Part shown: one piece after another, positions 39,428-47,218 of the stretch | How positions within the stretch are numbered: the first letter of the stretch is position 1 | Layout of the letters: every line of letters begins with the position of its first letter | Source of the DNA: Flavobacteriales bacterium UBA4466 | GTDB lineage: Bacteria; Bacteroidota; Bacteroidia; Flavobacteriales_D; Sanyastnellaceae | Direction of reading: 5' to 3' | Length of the DNA: 47,218 bases | NCBI GenBank assembly: GCA_905182895.1 | Contig: CAJJDD010000024.1 | Span: forward strand, 1 to 47,218 | Made by a program: the position numbers and the translations under genes | Notes under the pieces: model-generated | What the model was told of the DNA's origin: nothing | Databases searched by the model: none | Seen by the model: only the letters and a program-made list of their open reading frames with translations

Positions 39428-40007
39428 GGAGGTCAAAAGTAGTGTTTTACGTACTACTCGGACATAACGTCTTAGAACAAAAAATGGTATATCTCACAGG
39501 TCTTTTTTACTAGTTGGGTTATATTGCATCCATATTCTTCGAGCATGAAAAGTCTAATGAATTTAGCTGTGGACTTTCTTTTAACTCTTTCTTATTTCAT
39601 AATCGCTATTCCCGTTGCACCTCTTAAATGTTGATGAGTTCAGACTTAAATATCGTGAGTGAAAGACTCTGCTAATGCAACTATATTGCAGTTCTTTTCA
39701 TTAAGTTGAAGTTATTAAAGACTATATATAGCCCAGCATTCTTGAATAAATTACATGCTGCCCACTCATGATTCCAATATTATTTTAGAATCTCTAGGAA
39801 TTATTTTTAGAGCAGAAGTTTCGTTTATCCTTTTATAAAGGATGTGAAGATTTAGAGTTTTTTTTAGCCATGGAAGATTTATCTTCGGCGCAGATTTTGT
39901 TTAAAGAAGATTTAGAAATTAGGGTGGAAGAAGAAATAAATGTATTTAGTATGAAGCCATGCAGTTTAATATAAGTAGAAATTGAGAAATAGTAAATCTA
40001 CCTAAAA
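39428..40007. other. Gene-poor region with possible ORF remnants
   Basis: About 580 bases between divergent genes. A 29-codon hydrophobic ORF begins near 39545 (MKSLMNLAVDFLLTLSYFI). A second open stretch from about 39800 to 39974 reads YKGCEDLEFFLAMEDLSSAQ and then FKEDLEIRVEEEINVFSM, with a plausible acidic composition, but it lacks a clear start and is broken upstream. It may be the remains of a small gene. The promoters for the receptor and the cytochrome should lie here; I found only a TACTTTTG box just before the receptor ATG. Confidence 0.35.
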
Positions 40008-41900
40008 GTGAATAAGAAAGTAGTAATTCCCCTTGTCTTTTTAAGTTTTAGTTTGCTCTATCTATGCGGAAGCACTCCAGAAAAGTTTCATACTCCAGAG
40101 GAAGTAGCCATGTATAGCTTAGTCGCTGACACGCTTCACGAAGGCTATAATGGTTTGTTTGCAGCTAGTGGAGACTGTGAGCAGTGTCATGGGTATGATG
40201 TGAATGGAATAGCCAGCTCGGGCGGAGAAGCAGGAGATGTAAACGTGGTAGATGATTGGAAAACTTCTATGATGGCCATGAGCGCTAAAGATCCCCTTTG
40301 GAGAGCTAAGGTTAGTCATGAGGTACTTACTATACCTAATCATCAAGAAGAGATAGAAGATAAGTGCACCTCATGTCATGCGTCTATGGGGCATTTCGCT
40401 GCGTTCCATGAAGGTGCCGAACATTACTCTATAGAAGATTTGGTACAAGATCCATGGGGTCTGGATGGAGTTTCTTGTCTAAGCTGCCACCAGCAGAAGG
40501 ATGAGGCTTTAGGAGATACGCATAGCGGAGATTTAAGGTTTGATACTGCCAAGGTGGCCTATGGTCAATATATAAGTCCTTTAGCCAGCCCTATGGTTTT
40601 AGAGACAGGTTATGCACCTGTATTCTCAGAGCATATTCAAGATGCCGGTATATGCGCTTCATGCCATACCCTTATAACAGAAACTGTAGATTTAGATGGT
40701 GAGTTTATAGGAAGCACATTTGTAGAGCAAGCTACCTATCATGAATGGCTAAATAGCACCTATGATGATCAGGATATTAGTTGTCAAAATTGTCACATGC
40801 CTAATTTAGGAAATACTCCTATTTTTTTAATAGCAGGTTTAAATACAGCACCACGCCAGAATTTCAGTGTACATGAGTTTGCTGGCGCCAATACATTTAT
40901 GCTTCAATTAATGAAGGATAATAAGGAAGAATTGGAGCTTTCAGGGTCTGACGGAGACTTTGACCAAACCATAGCTGCTACTTTTGAATCTCTGCAGACT
41001 CAAAGTGCGAGCCTTAGTTTGTCAGCGTTGCAACGCGATGAAAACTCAGCTTCATTTTCAGTAACCGTGAGTAATTTGGCAGGCCATAAGTTTCCTAGTG
41101 GTTATCCTGCTAGAAGATTATTCCTTCAGTTCACAGTTAGAGATGATTTGGGAAACACCATTTTTAGCTCGGGCGAAACAGGTGAAAATTTCATTCTTAC
41201 AGATGAAGAAGGAGTGGAGCCGCATTATGACATTATTAATTCTGAAGATGAGGTTCAAATCTATGAAATGGCTATGGGAGATGTAAATGGTGATTTCACC
41301 ACCGTTTTAGATAGAGGTTTTATCCATTTAAAGGACAATAGGCTATTGCCTATAGGGTTTAGTTACGGGGATGACGTTATAGACACAGTGTTAGTTCATG
41401 GAAATGCTACTTTTGATTCAGACTATTTAGGGAAAGCGAGTGCATTGGGAAGAGATAGGATTAGGTATAATGTTAGTCTAGATGAGTATTTTGGTGAGCT
41501 AAATGTAGAAGTCAGCGCATTCTATCAGAGTATACCCCATAAGTGGTTGGAAGAAATGTTCTCAGATTCAACTGAGGAAATTGAACTCTTCAGAGATATG
41601 TACGACAGCGCAGATAAAACGCCAGTTTTAGTGGGTTCTGAATCTATAATTTTAGATGATTATGTAGGTCTTTCAGAGCTAGAAAAGGAAAATTTCTGGA
41701 GTGTATACTATAATGAAAATCAACGTCCTATTATCACGGCTGAATCCAATGCTGACATTAATATCTATAACGTTTCGGGTAGTCTTGTGCATAGCGGGTT
41801 TGTGCGCTCTGGCGCCAACATGTTCCCACTTTTTAGCCCTGGGATTTACCTCATTACCTCCAGCGAAACATCAACTGCATTGAAGCTAATTGTGCGCTAG
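40008..41900 (+). CDS. Five-haem cytochrome c with a T9SS type A sorting domain
   Basis: Starts with GTG at 40008; the N-terminus is a signal peptide (VVIPLVFLSFSLLYLCGS) whose cysteine might be lipidated, though the lipobox is poor. Five CxxCH haem sites are present: CEQCH (57-61), CTSCH (120-124), CLSCH (157-161), CASCH (216-220) and CQNCH (259-263). The segment DDWKTSMMAMSAKDPLWRAKV is typical of Bacteroidota multihaem cytochromes. Residues from about 330 to 570 are beta-rich (LAGHKFPSGYPARR is a conserved turn). The last 70 residues fit a T9SS type A sorting domain (INIYNVSGSLVHSGFVRSG, GIYLITS, LKLIV). The frame is intact over 630 residues. The tail predicts a haem protein at the cell surface, possibly acting in electron transfer outside the cell. 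Confidence 0.88.
   Translation: MNKKVVIPLVFLSFSLLYLCGSTPEKFHTPEEVAMYSLVADTLHEGYNGLFAASGDCEQCHGYDVNGIASSGGEAGDVNVVDDWKTSMMAMSAKDPLWRAKVSHEVLTIPNHQEEIEDKCTSCHASMGHFAAFHEGAEHYSIEDLVQDPWGLDGVSCLSCHQQKDEALGDTHSGDLRFDTAKVAYGQYISPLASPMVLETGYAPVFSEHIQDAGICASCHTLITETVDLDGEFIGSTFVEQATYHEWLNSTYDDQDISCQNCHMPNLGNTPIFLIAGLNTAPRQNFSVHEFAGANTFMLQLMKDNKEELELSGSDGDFDQTIAATFESLQTQSASLSLSALQRDENSASFSVTVSNLAGHKFPSGYPARRLFLQFTVRDDLGNTIFSSGETGENFILTDEEGVEPHYDIINSEDEVQIYEMAMGDVNGDFTTVLDRGFIHLKDNRLLPIGFSYGDDVIDTVLVHGNATFDSDYLGKASALGRDRIRYNVSLDEYFGELNVEVSAFYQSIPHKWLEEMFSDSTEEIELFRDMYDSADKTPVLVGSESIILDDYVGLSELEKENFWSVYYNENQRPIITAESNADINIYNVSGSLVHSGFVRSGANMFPLFSPGIYLITSSETSTALKLIVR
41025..41036. repeat. Perfect palindrome GCGTTGCAACGC
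   Basis: Second perfect copy in the window, inside the cytochrome gene, encoding Ala-Leu-Gln-Arg in the same phase as the copy at 17331. Confidence 0.9.
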
Positions 41901-41985
41901 GTTATTGATATTGATGAAAAAAAATAAGTGATGGGTTTGTTGGAATTGTTTAACTTGTGCACTGCAACGAAAATCAAAATAATAA

Positions 41986-44739
41986 TGAAACAAAATTTTT
42001 ACAAAACTTTTACCCCTTATTGCTTGCTTCTATACGCTGAATGCTTTCAGCCAAACCGTCACTTACTCTAATCAAAGTGACCTTCTCCAATCCATTTCTG
42101 GTACTTCTTATGAAGACTGTGTAGTAGATGTAAACGTAGATGGTTATGATGATGTTGTTAGGATTACCGATGCTGGTATCTATATCGATTATCAGAATGC
42201 AGATGGTTCTGGTTTTACTCCTTTTTACTTTGCTAATACATGGCAGAATCCACCTTCATGGAGTTTAGCGTCAGGAGATTTAAATAGTGATGGATATAGA
42301 GACTTCTGTTTCGGGAATGGACAAAGAGTTTCTTTTGTTTATTCTTCGGCTAATGGGTCTGTATGGACTGAAGAAGCTCTTCCCGAATACATCTTTTGCC
42401 AAAGAAGTTCTATTAATGATATTGATTTAGATGGAGATTTAGATGCCTTTGTTTGTCATGATGTAGATCAAAGTCATGTTTATTGGAATGATGGTTCTGG
42501 AAATATGACTTTAGATATTTCAGGATTTGAAACTCATAATGGTCCAGGGAATTATGCGAACATGTGGTGTGATTACGATAACGATGGAGATACCGACTTC
42601 TACTTAACTAAATGTCGTCAAGGAGGAAGCCCAGGTGATATCGATGTTATCAATCAGATGTATAGAAATAATGGCGATGGAACTTTTACTGAGGTAGGGG
42701 CTGAGACTAATACAAATGATCCTGATCAATCTTGGACTACAGTTTTTGAAGATTTTGATAATGATGGCGATTTCGATTTATTCACTGTAAACCATTCAGT
42801 AGAAAACAGACTGCAGTGGAATAATGGAGATGGAACATTCAGCGAAAACGATGTGTTTGATGCAGGTATAGATCCATACTCTTTAGGAGCATGGGAGTTA
42901 GATGCACATGACATTAATAATGATGGCTTTGTAGATATCATTTCTGAGATGAGTACTGCTCTTTATTATAACGATGGAGACGGCACATTTACAGCTGGTT
43001 CATTAGGGTTTGGTTCTGTGGCTTTTGGAGACTTGAACAATGATGGTTTCTTAGATGGTGTAAGAGGAAATACGCTTTATATGAATGATGGAAATGATAA
43101 TAATTACGTTAAGATAAATCTACTAGGAATTATTTCTAATAGTGACGGTATCGGAGCTAGAGTGGAAGTTCATACACCAGATGGGATGTCTCAAATAAGA
43201 GAAGTTAGATCTGGAAGAAGTTTTTCTCCTATGAGTAACCTTTCTGCGAATTTTGGAATAGGAGCAAATACGGAAATAGAAGAAATTATAGTAAAATGGC
43301 CTTCAGGAGTAATAACGGTTCTAGAGAATCCAGGAGTAAACATGTCATTTACTATTCCAGAAGCTGAATGTTTAGCTGAAGATATCGAAATTGCTGCCAC
43401 TACTGCTACTACTATTTGTCCAGGGGAGTCGGTTGAGATTTCGGCACCTGTTGGAGGATCATCTTATTCATGGTCTACGGGAGATGATTCTTCTTCTATT
43501 TCAGTATCAGAAACAGGAGTGTATAGCTTAGCTATGTATAATGACGATAACTGTGTATCCATATCTAATAATGTAATGGTGACAGTATTAGAAGAAGAAG
43601 TTCCAGAAATTTCTATTCAAGGAGATACCTTCTTGTGTGAAGGTGGTTCTGTTATTTTAACTGCAAGTGAAGCAGTAGGATATTCTTGGAGTAATAATCA
43701 AGAAACACAGTCTATTGAAATAACAGAGACAGGAGAGTACGCTGTAACTACTTCAGGAATATGCTATGATGAAACATCAGAAGCTGTAATGATAACAGTA
43801 ATGCCTAACGCGCTTCCTAACACTTCGAATATAGAAGCTGGGCAAGGAGATGAAATAACTCTTGTCGGAACAGGAGATGGAATACTTACATGGTATGGCG
43901 ATGAAGATTTATCAGACGAGATAGGAACAGGAACATCATTAACAGTTCCAGGGTTTACTTTAGAAGAAGAGACTTCTTTCTGGGTCACTAACATGAATGT
44001 TATTGACGGAGAGTTACAGTCTGGAGCAAAAGAAGATTTAGGAGCAGATGACCAGTGGGGACTACCTTCAGTAGGAGGTTACTCATTATTTAACTCTTTC
44101 GAAAACTTCACTCTTTTAGATGCTACTGTTTATGCTGATGGTGATGGAGAAAGAACTTTTAGTCTCACAGATGCCAATGGAACAGCTTTGATTTCTGAGA
44201 CATTTACATTAGTAGATGGAGAAAATTTAGTAGAATTTAACTGGGATATTCCAGAAGGAATAGAAATGAGTATCAGAAGTGTAGAAACCAATCTATTTAG
44301 AAATGATGGAGGTATTACTTATCCATATGCTGTAGGTGATGTAGCTTCTATATATACATCTAACTTCGGTACTGCATGGTATTACTATTTCTATAACTGG
44401 CATGTGCAAAAAGAATCATTTGTATGTGAGTCTGAGCCAGTAGAAGTAATAGCAAGCATAGTTGGAATAGAAGAAATAACTAGAGTGAACGGGATAGAGA
44501 TGTTTCCTAACCCGACCGTAGAAAATTTATCGATTACATTTAACTCTGCATCAAGTGAGAAAATAAGCATTGATATTTTAAATGCTTTAGGGCAGTTAGT
44601 AATTTCTAAAGAAATCACGGCTAGTAACACCGTTGAACAGAGAGTAGAGCTTAATGTATCTAATCTTGATTCGGGAGTATATACTGTTAGATTTACTACA
44701 GGTGGTTCAGAGGTGAGCAGAACATTTGTAAAGAAATAA
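41986..44739 (+). CDS. Secreted VCBS/FG-GAP and ASPIC/UnbV domain protein with T9SS type A sorting domain (one frame break)
   Basis: The ATG at 41986 opens a signal peptide that shifts frame near 42010 in a run of A/T and C, then continues (NAFSQTVTYSNQSDLLQSI). FG-GAP/VCBS repeats follow, each with a calcium-loop pattern such as DVNVDGYDD, DLNSDGYRD, DYDNDGDTD, DFDNDGDFDL and DINNDGFVDI, forming a beta-propeller. Next is an ASPIC/UnbV-like domain (IGARVEVHTPDG, REVRSGRSFSPMSNLSANFGIG), then Ig-like repeats (SYSWSTGDDSSSISVSETGVYS), a jelly-roll-like region, and a T9SS type A tail (VNGIEMFPNPTVENLSI, GVYTVRFTTG). Mended length is about 917 residues. It is predicted to be surface-bound or released, possibly in adhesion or glycan binding. 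A strong terminator follows at 44766. Confidence 0.9.
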
Positions 44740-44765
44740 AAGATCAAGCACAGAATTAAATAAAA

Positions 44766-44792
44766 CCGCCAGGATTTCCTGGCGGTTTTTTT
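44766..44792 (+). terminator. Rho-independent terminator after the VCBS/ASPIC gene
   Basis: The inverted repeat CCGCCAGG / CCTGGCGG (44766-44785) is followed by seven T (44786-44792). It lies 26 bases past the stop codon and ends only 5 bases before the next ATG. Confidence 0.95.
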
Positions 44793-44797
44793 ATGCG

Positions 44798-45808
44798 ATG
44801 AATAATTCAGAATTAAGAAAAGTACTCGAGAAATTAATTAGAGTGGAGTTAGCTTCTAACATCCAAGGAATATTACTTTCTTCACGAGGAGAGGGGTGGC
44901 AAAAGAGAGTAAATGATAACAATCTTTTTTTCACTCTCTCTGCTTCATTTCTTTTTTATGGAGCATCTTCACCCATAAGAACTTTAATAGATAATAGTAT
45001 TCTAAAAGAACTCAAGTCATATAAAAATAAGGACGGAAAGGCTACCTATAATTTCTGGCGTACGAATCCTTATGAGCAATTTCCAACCAATTTTTTTCTG
45101 TCTAGAATAAATCACTTTTGGATTCCAGATGATTTGGACTGCACGGCTCTAGCTTATTTTTTTCATTCACAAGAAGAGGGCATAGCGTTGCAATGCGAAT
45201 TACAGAAGTACCATACGAATTCTGAAATCAACTACGGAGACAAACTGCTTTCATTCAGTGGTTACGGAACTTGGCTAGGAGAAAAAATGCCATTGGAAAT
45301 AGACGTTTGTGTTATTTCTAACTACTTATGTTTTCATTTCTCAAAATCTTTAGAAAGAAACTCAAGTGAAGAAGGTCTAATTCGGTTTTTATGGAAAATT
45401 ATAAAAGAAAACCTCTGGTTTACTCATCCTTTCAAAGTGAGTCCTAGCTATCAAAAGCCTCATGTAATAATTTGGCACATCAGTAGGTGCTTGAAACACG
45501 AGGGTTTGGCAGATTCAGTGGAGTTTATTTCTTACTTGAATGATTATTCGTTTAAGGTAGAGTCTTTTGAAGAAAAACTGTTTGTCGATCTCACCTATAA
45601 AGAGTTGGGTTTAGAATCTCCTTTTTCTGGGAGTTATCCATTAATAGAGATAGAAAAATTTATTGATAGCTTCTCTTTTTTTAGTGCCTCATTACTCACT
45701 AATTCTCGATATAATTTTCTGAAAAGGATGGCTCCCATTTCCTTTTTTAATATTCCATTTACGTGCAGAGGCTTTAATGCAGCACTTTTATTGAAAAGAT
45801 TAGGCTGA
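44798..45808 (+). CDS. Probable alpha/alpha-toroid (terpene cyclase/prenyltransferase-like) protein
   Basis: A 336-residue cytoplasmic-looking protein without a signal peptide. The motif PDDLDCTALAYFF near residue 108, preceded by FPTNFFLSRINHFW, resembles the D-x-D-x-T-A pattern of alpha/alpha-toroid families in Bacteroidota. A second element, MPLEIDVCVISNYLCF near 165, recalls the N-x-V-D-x-x-V-N-A-N-V pattern of the same proteins, and HPFKVSPSYQKPHVIIWHISRCL a third helix pair. The acidic residues needed for cyclase chemistry are only partly visible, so the enzyme activity is uncertain. Its ATG sits 5 bases past a strong terminator, leaving little room for a promoter except inside or upstream of that hairpin. 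Confidence 0.55.
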   Translation: MNNSELRKVLEKLIRVELASNIQGILLSSRGEGWQKRVNDNNLFFTLSASFLFYGASSPIRTLIDNSILKELKSYKNKDGKATYNFWRTNPYEQFPTNFFLSRINHFWIPDDLDCTALAYFFHSQEEGIALQCELQKYHTNSEINYGDKLLSFSGYGTWLGEKMPLEIDVCVISNYLCFHFSKSLERNSSEEGLIRFLWKIIKENLWFTHPFKVSPSYQKPHVIIWHISRCLKHEGLADSVEFISYLNDYSFKVESFEEKLFVDLTYKELGLESPFSGSYPLIEIEKFIDSFSFFSASLLTNSRYNFLKRMAPISFFNIPFTCRGFNAALLLKRLG

Positions 45809-45859
45809 AAATGGTAACCATATGGGGTTATCTGAGGTAAAAAACAGAAAACACTATAG

Positions 45860-46912
45860 ATGAAAATTATTCTTTCAGCGATTATGGTATCTATTTTCGG
45901 TTCTGTCTTTGGTCAGGATTTTACAGTAATAAAGGAGCTCTTAAATGAAGGTAAGTTAAAAGCTGCTAAGGAATCTACTCAGCAATTACTAATTGCATTT
46001 CCGGAATCTGCAGAAGCGCATTATTGGTTAGGAACTTGTATGTATAGATTTTATTCGAGTAATGAGTTTAATCCTAATAAGGACTTGAAATCCATAATAG
46101 ACGCAGGAATAGCTTTTGAAAAAGCTGAATATTTAGATAGTCAATGTGCTAAAAAGGCAGACGACTTCTCTGTCTTAAAAGCCTATTCAGGAAAAACATT
46201 TAATCTCGGATGATTCTCTCTTATCAGAAGAAAGAACTTGATATGGCATTCACCTATTTTGAAAATGGCCACTAATGCCTCAGATTGGATGGGTGCATTA
46301 AATAAAGAATCTCTCTATTACACCGGGCATTGTGCTAATAAAATAGAAGACTATAGAACGGCTAAAAATTTCCTTGAAAAACTAGTATCGGTTGATCCGA
46401 CAAATACAAAGGCTGTAAAAGAATTATTAAAGTCATATAGGAATCTAAATGAGCTAAATCAAGCTAAAATTCTTTTGAAAAGTTCTTTGGTTCAAACTCC
46501 GAATGAAGCTAGTCTTTGGTACGAATTAATAGATCTTTCCGCTGAGATGAATGAACCCGAAGAATCATTAAAAGCAGCTAGGACTTTGTCACATTTAGAC
46601 GCCACTAATCCAGAAAATTTAGCCTATTTAGCCGGGTTTTACAATGAGACGGGAGATAAAGATAAAGCGATGAGTACATATACAGATTGTTTAAGTCTTA
46701 ATGCGAGTCATAAAGAAGCCAACCACAACTTAGGAGTTCTGTATTATAATGATGCTCTGAAATTACACGGAGTAGCTTCTAGTCTTGCAGAGATAAGCTC
46801 TCTAGAGGAAGTGTTGATAAATGCAGAGCTTTATTTGAATAAAGCAAAGGACTTAGATTTAGGAAATATAGAAATTGATATGTTAATCAATAACATTCAA
46901 AAGATGAAATAA
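45860..46912 (+). CDS. Secreted TPR-repeat protein (two frame breaks)
   Basis: A signal peptide (IILSAIMVSIFGSVFGQ) is followed by TPR units, e.g. KELLNEGKLKAAKESTQQLL and AEAHYWLGTCMYRF. Shifts near 46210 and 46270 join the N-terminal piece to the C-terminal piece, in which further TPRs are clear (YRTAKNFLEKLVSVDPTNTKA, PENLAYLAGFYNETGDKDKA, HKEANHNLGVLYYNDAL). Mended length is about 350 residues, with six or more TPRs. TPR proteins act as protein-binding scaffolds; the partner is not known. The periplasm is likely. It is followed by a terminator at 46942. Confidence 0.85.
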
Positions 46913-46941
46913 TAGTTTAACTACCCGTTATTAAATGAAAG

Positions 46942-46970
46942 GTCATACAGTCAATCTGTATGGCTTTTTT
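46942..46970 (+). terminator. Rho-independent terminator after the TPR gene
   Basis: The inverted repeat CATACAG / CTGTATG (46944-46962), extended by two outer pairs, is followed by a run of T. It lies 30 bases past the TPR stop codon. Confidence 0.85.
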
Positions 46971-47031
46971 TATTAAAACGTGCCAGAAGAAAAATGATTA
47001 ACTTCGAGCCTTAAAATCAATCGAAACAATC

Positions 47032-47218
47032 ATGTTTAAATCATTTTTTTACCTCTCCTTAGTAGCTTTCGTAGTTACTGGCTGTTCAGAAGTATCAACT
47101 AAATCAGATGCTGACAGCACGCTGAAAACTGAGAAGTACATCTCTATTAAAGGTGTTGATATTCAAGACCCAACAGACTTCGAGTGGAAGGCTGAAACTG
47201 TAGCCGATTTAGGGTTGT
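47032..47218 (+). CDS. Lipoprotein, possibly dipeptidyl-peptidase III (3' end cut by the window edge)
   Basis: The ATG at 47032 starts a lipoprotein signal (FKSFFYLSLVAFVVTGC, cysteine 18). After a short spacer the sequence TDFEWKAETVADLGL resembles the opening of Bacteroidota M49 (dipeptidyl-peptidase III) proteins, which read similar to F-x-W/Y-x-T/A-E-x-x-A-D-L. Only 62 residues are visible and the catalytic HExxGH motif would lie beyond the window, so the call is tentative. Confidence 0.45.
   Translation, partial: MFKSFFYLSLVAFVVTGCSEVSTKSDADSTLKTEKYISIKGVDIQDPTDFEWKAETVADLGL

Noticed and set aside
40008-40070. Cytochrome as a lipoprotein
   Set aside because: The residue before the cysteine is Leu and the lipobox LLYLC is poor; a T9SS tail usually goes with a type I signal peptide. 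Left open, not called.

Overview
This window reads as AT-rich chromosomal DNA from a member of the Bacteroidota, most likely a Flavobacteriia-like environmental bacterium. The evidence is type IX secretion (T9SS) sorting domains of both type A and type B, a PorP/SprF outer-membrane protein, a TonB-dependent receptor with a carboxypeptidase-like N-terminal domain, lipoproteins starting Cys-Lys-Lys, a bacillithiol enzyme (BshB1), a Lacal_2735-type small protein, and promoters of the TTTG / TAnnTTTG type. I see no rRNA, tRNA, CRISPR array, phage or transposase.

Left part (1-17.6 kb), almost all on the minus strand. It holds tex (cut by the edge); a tightly packed seven-gene run (10814 to 2221) of two DUF1549-like lipoproteins, a Tat-exported DUF1501-like protein, a lipoprotein with a haem-like CxxxxCH motif, a further lipoprotein, a very large T9SS type B adhesin with a CUB domain, and PorP/SprF; a large T9SS type A protein with an internal duplication; and a four-gene lipoprotein operon (17540 to 14129) combining CsgG-like and LPP20-like proteins behind a clear Flavobacterium-type promoter.

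Middle part (17.7-35 kb), mostly housekeeping. On the plus strand are a saccharopine dehydrogenase-like gene, ispH, a small basic protein, mutL, two rhomboid proteases and a membrane-anchored nuclease/phosphatase. These are followed by idi, an M23 peptidase, a glutathione peroxidase with a ClpC-like leader, bshB1, an M15 carboxypeptidase, trxB, an RluD-family pseudouridine synthase, panB, alkB, a Lacal_2735 protein and a DNA photolyase. Thiol/redox genes (peroxidase, bshB1, trxB) lie close together, as do DNA-repair genes (alkB, photolyase).

Right part (34.7-47.2 kb), mostly cell surface. It holds a Kelch protein with a T9SS tail, an uncharacterised conserved protein, a TonB-dependent receptor, a five-haem cytochrome with a T9SS tail, a VCBS/ASPIC-UnbV protein with a T9SS tail, a probable alpha/alpha-toroid protein, a TPR protein and the start of a lipoprotein resembling dipeptidyl-peptidase III.

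A key caution: more than 30 frame breaks and several in-frame stops interrupt genes that should be intact (trxB, panB, bshB1 and others). I read these mainly as sequence errors and report such genes as single loci. The best candidates for undescribed biology are the seven-gene surface operon, the CsgG/LPP20 operon, the T9SS-tailed multihaem cytochrome, and an over-represented palindromic word (GCGTTGCAACGC).
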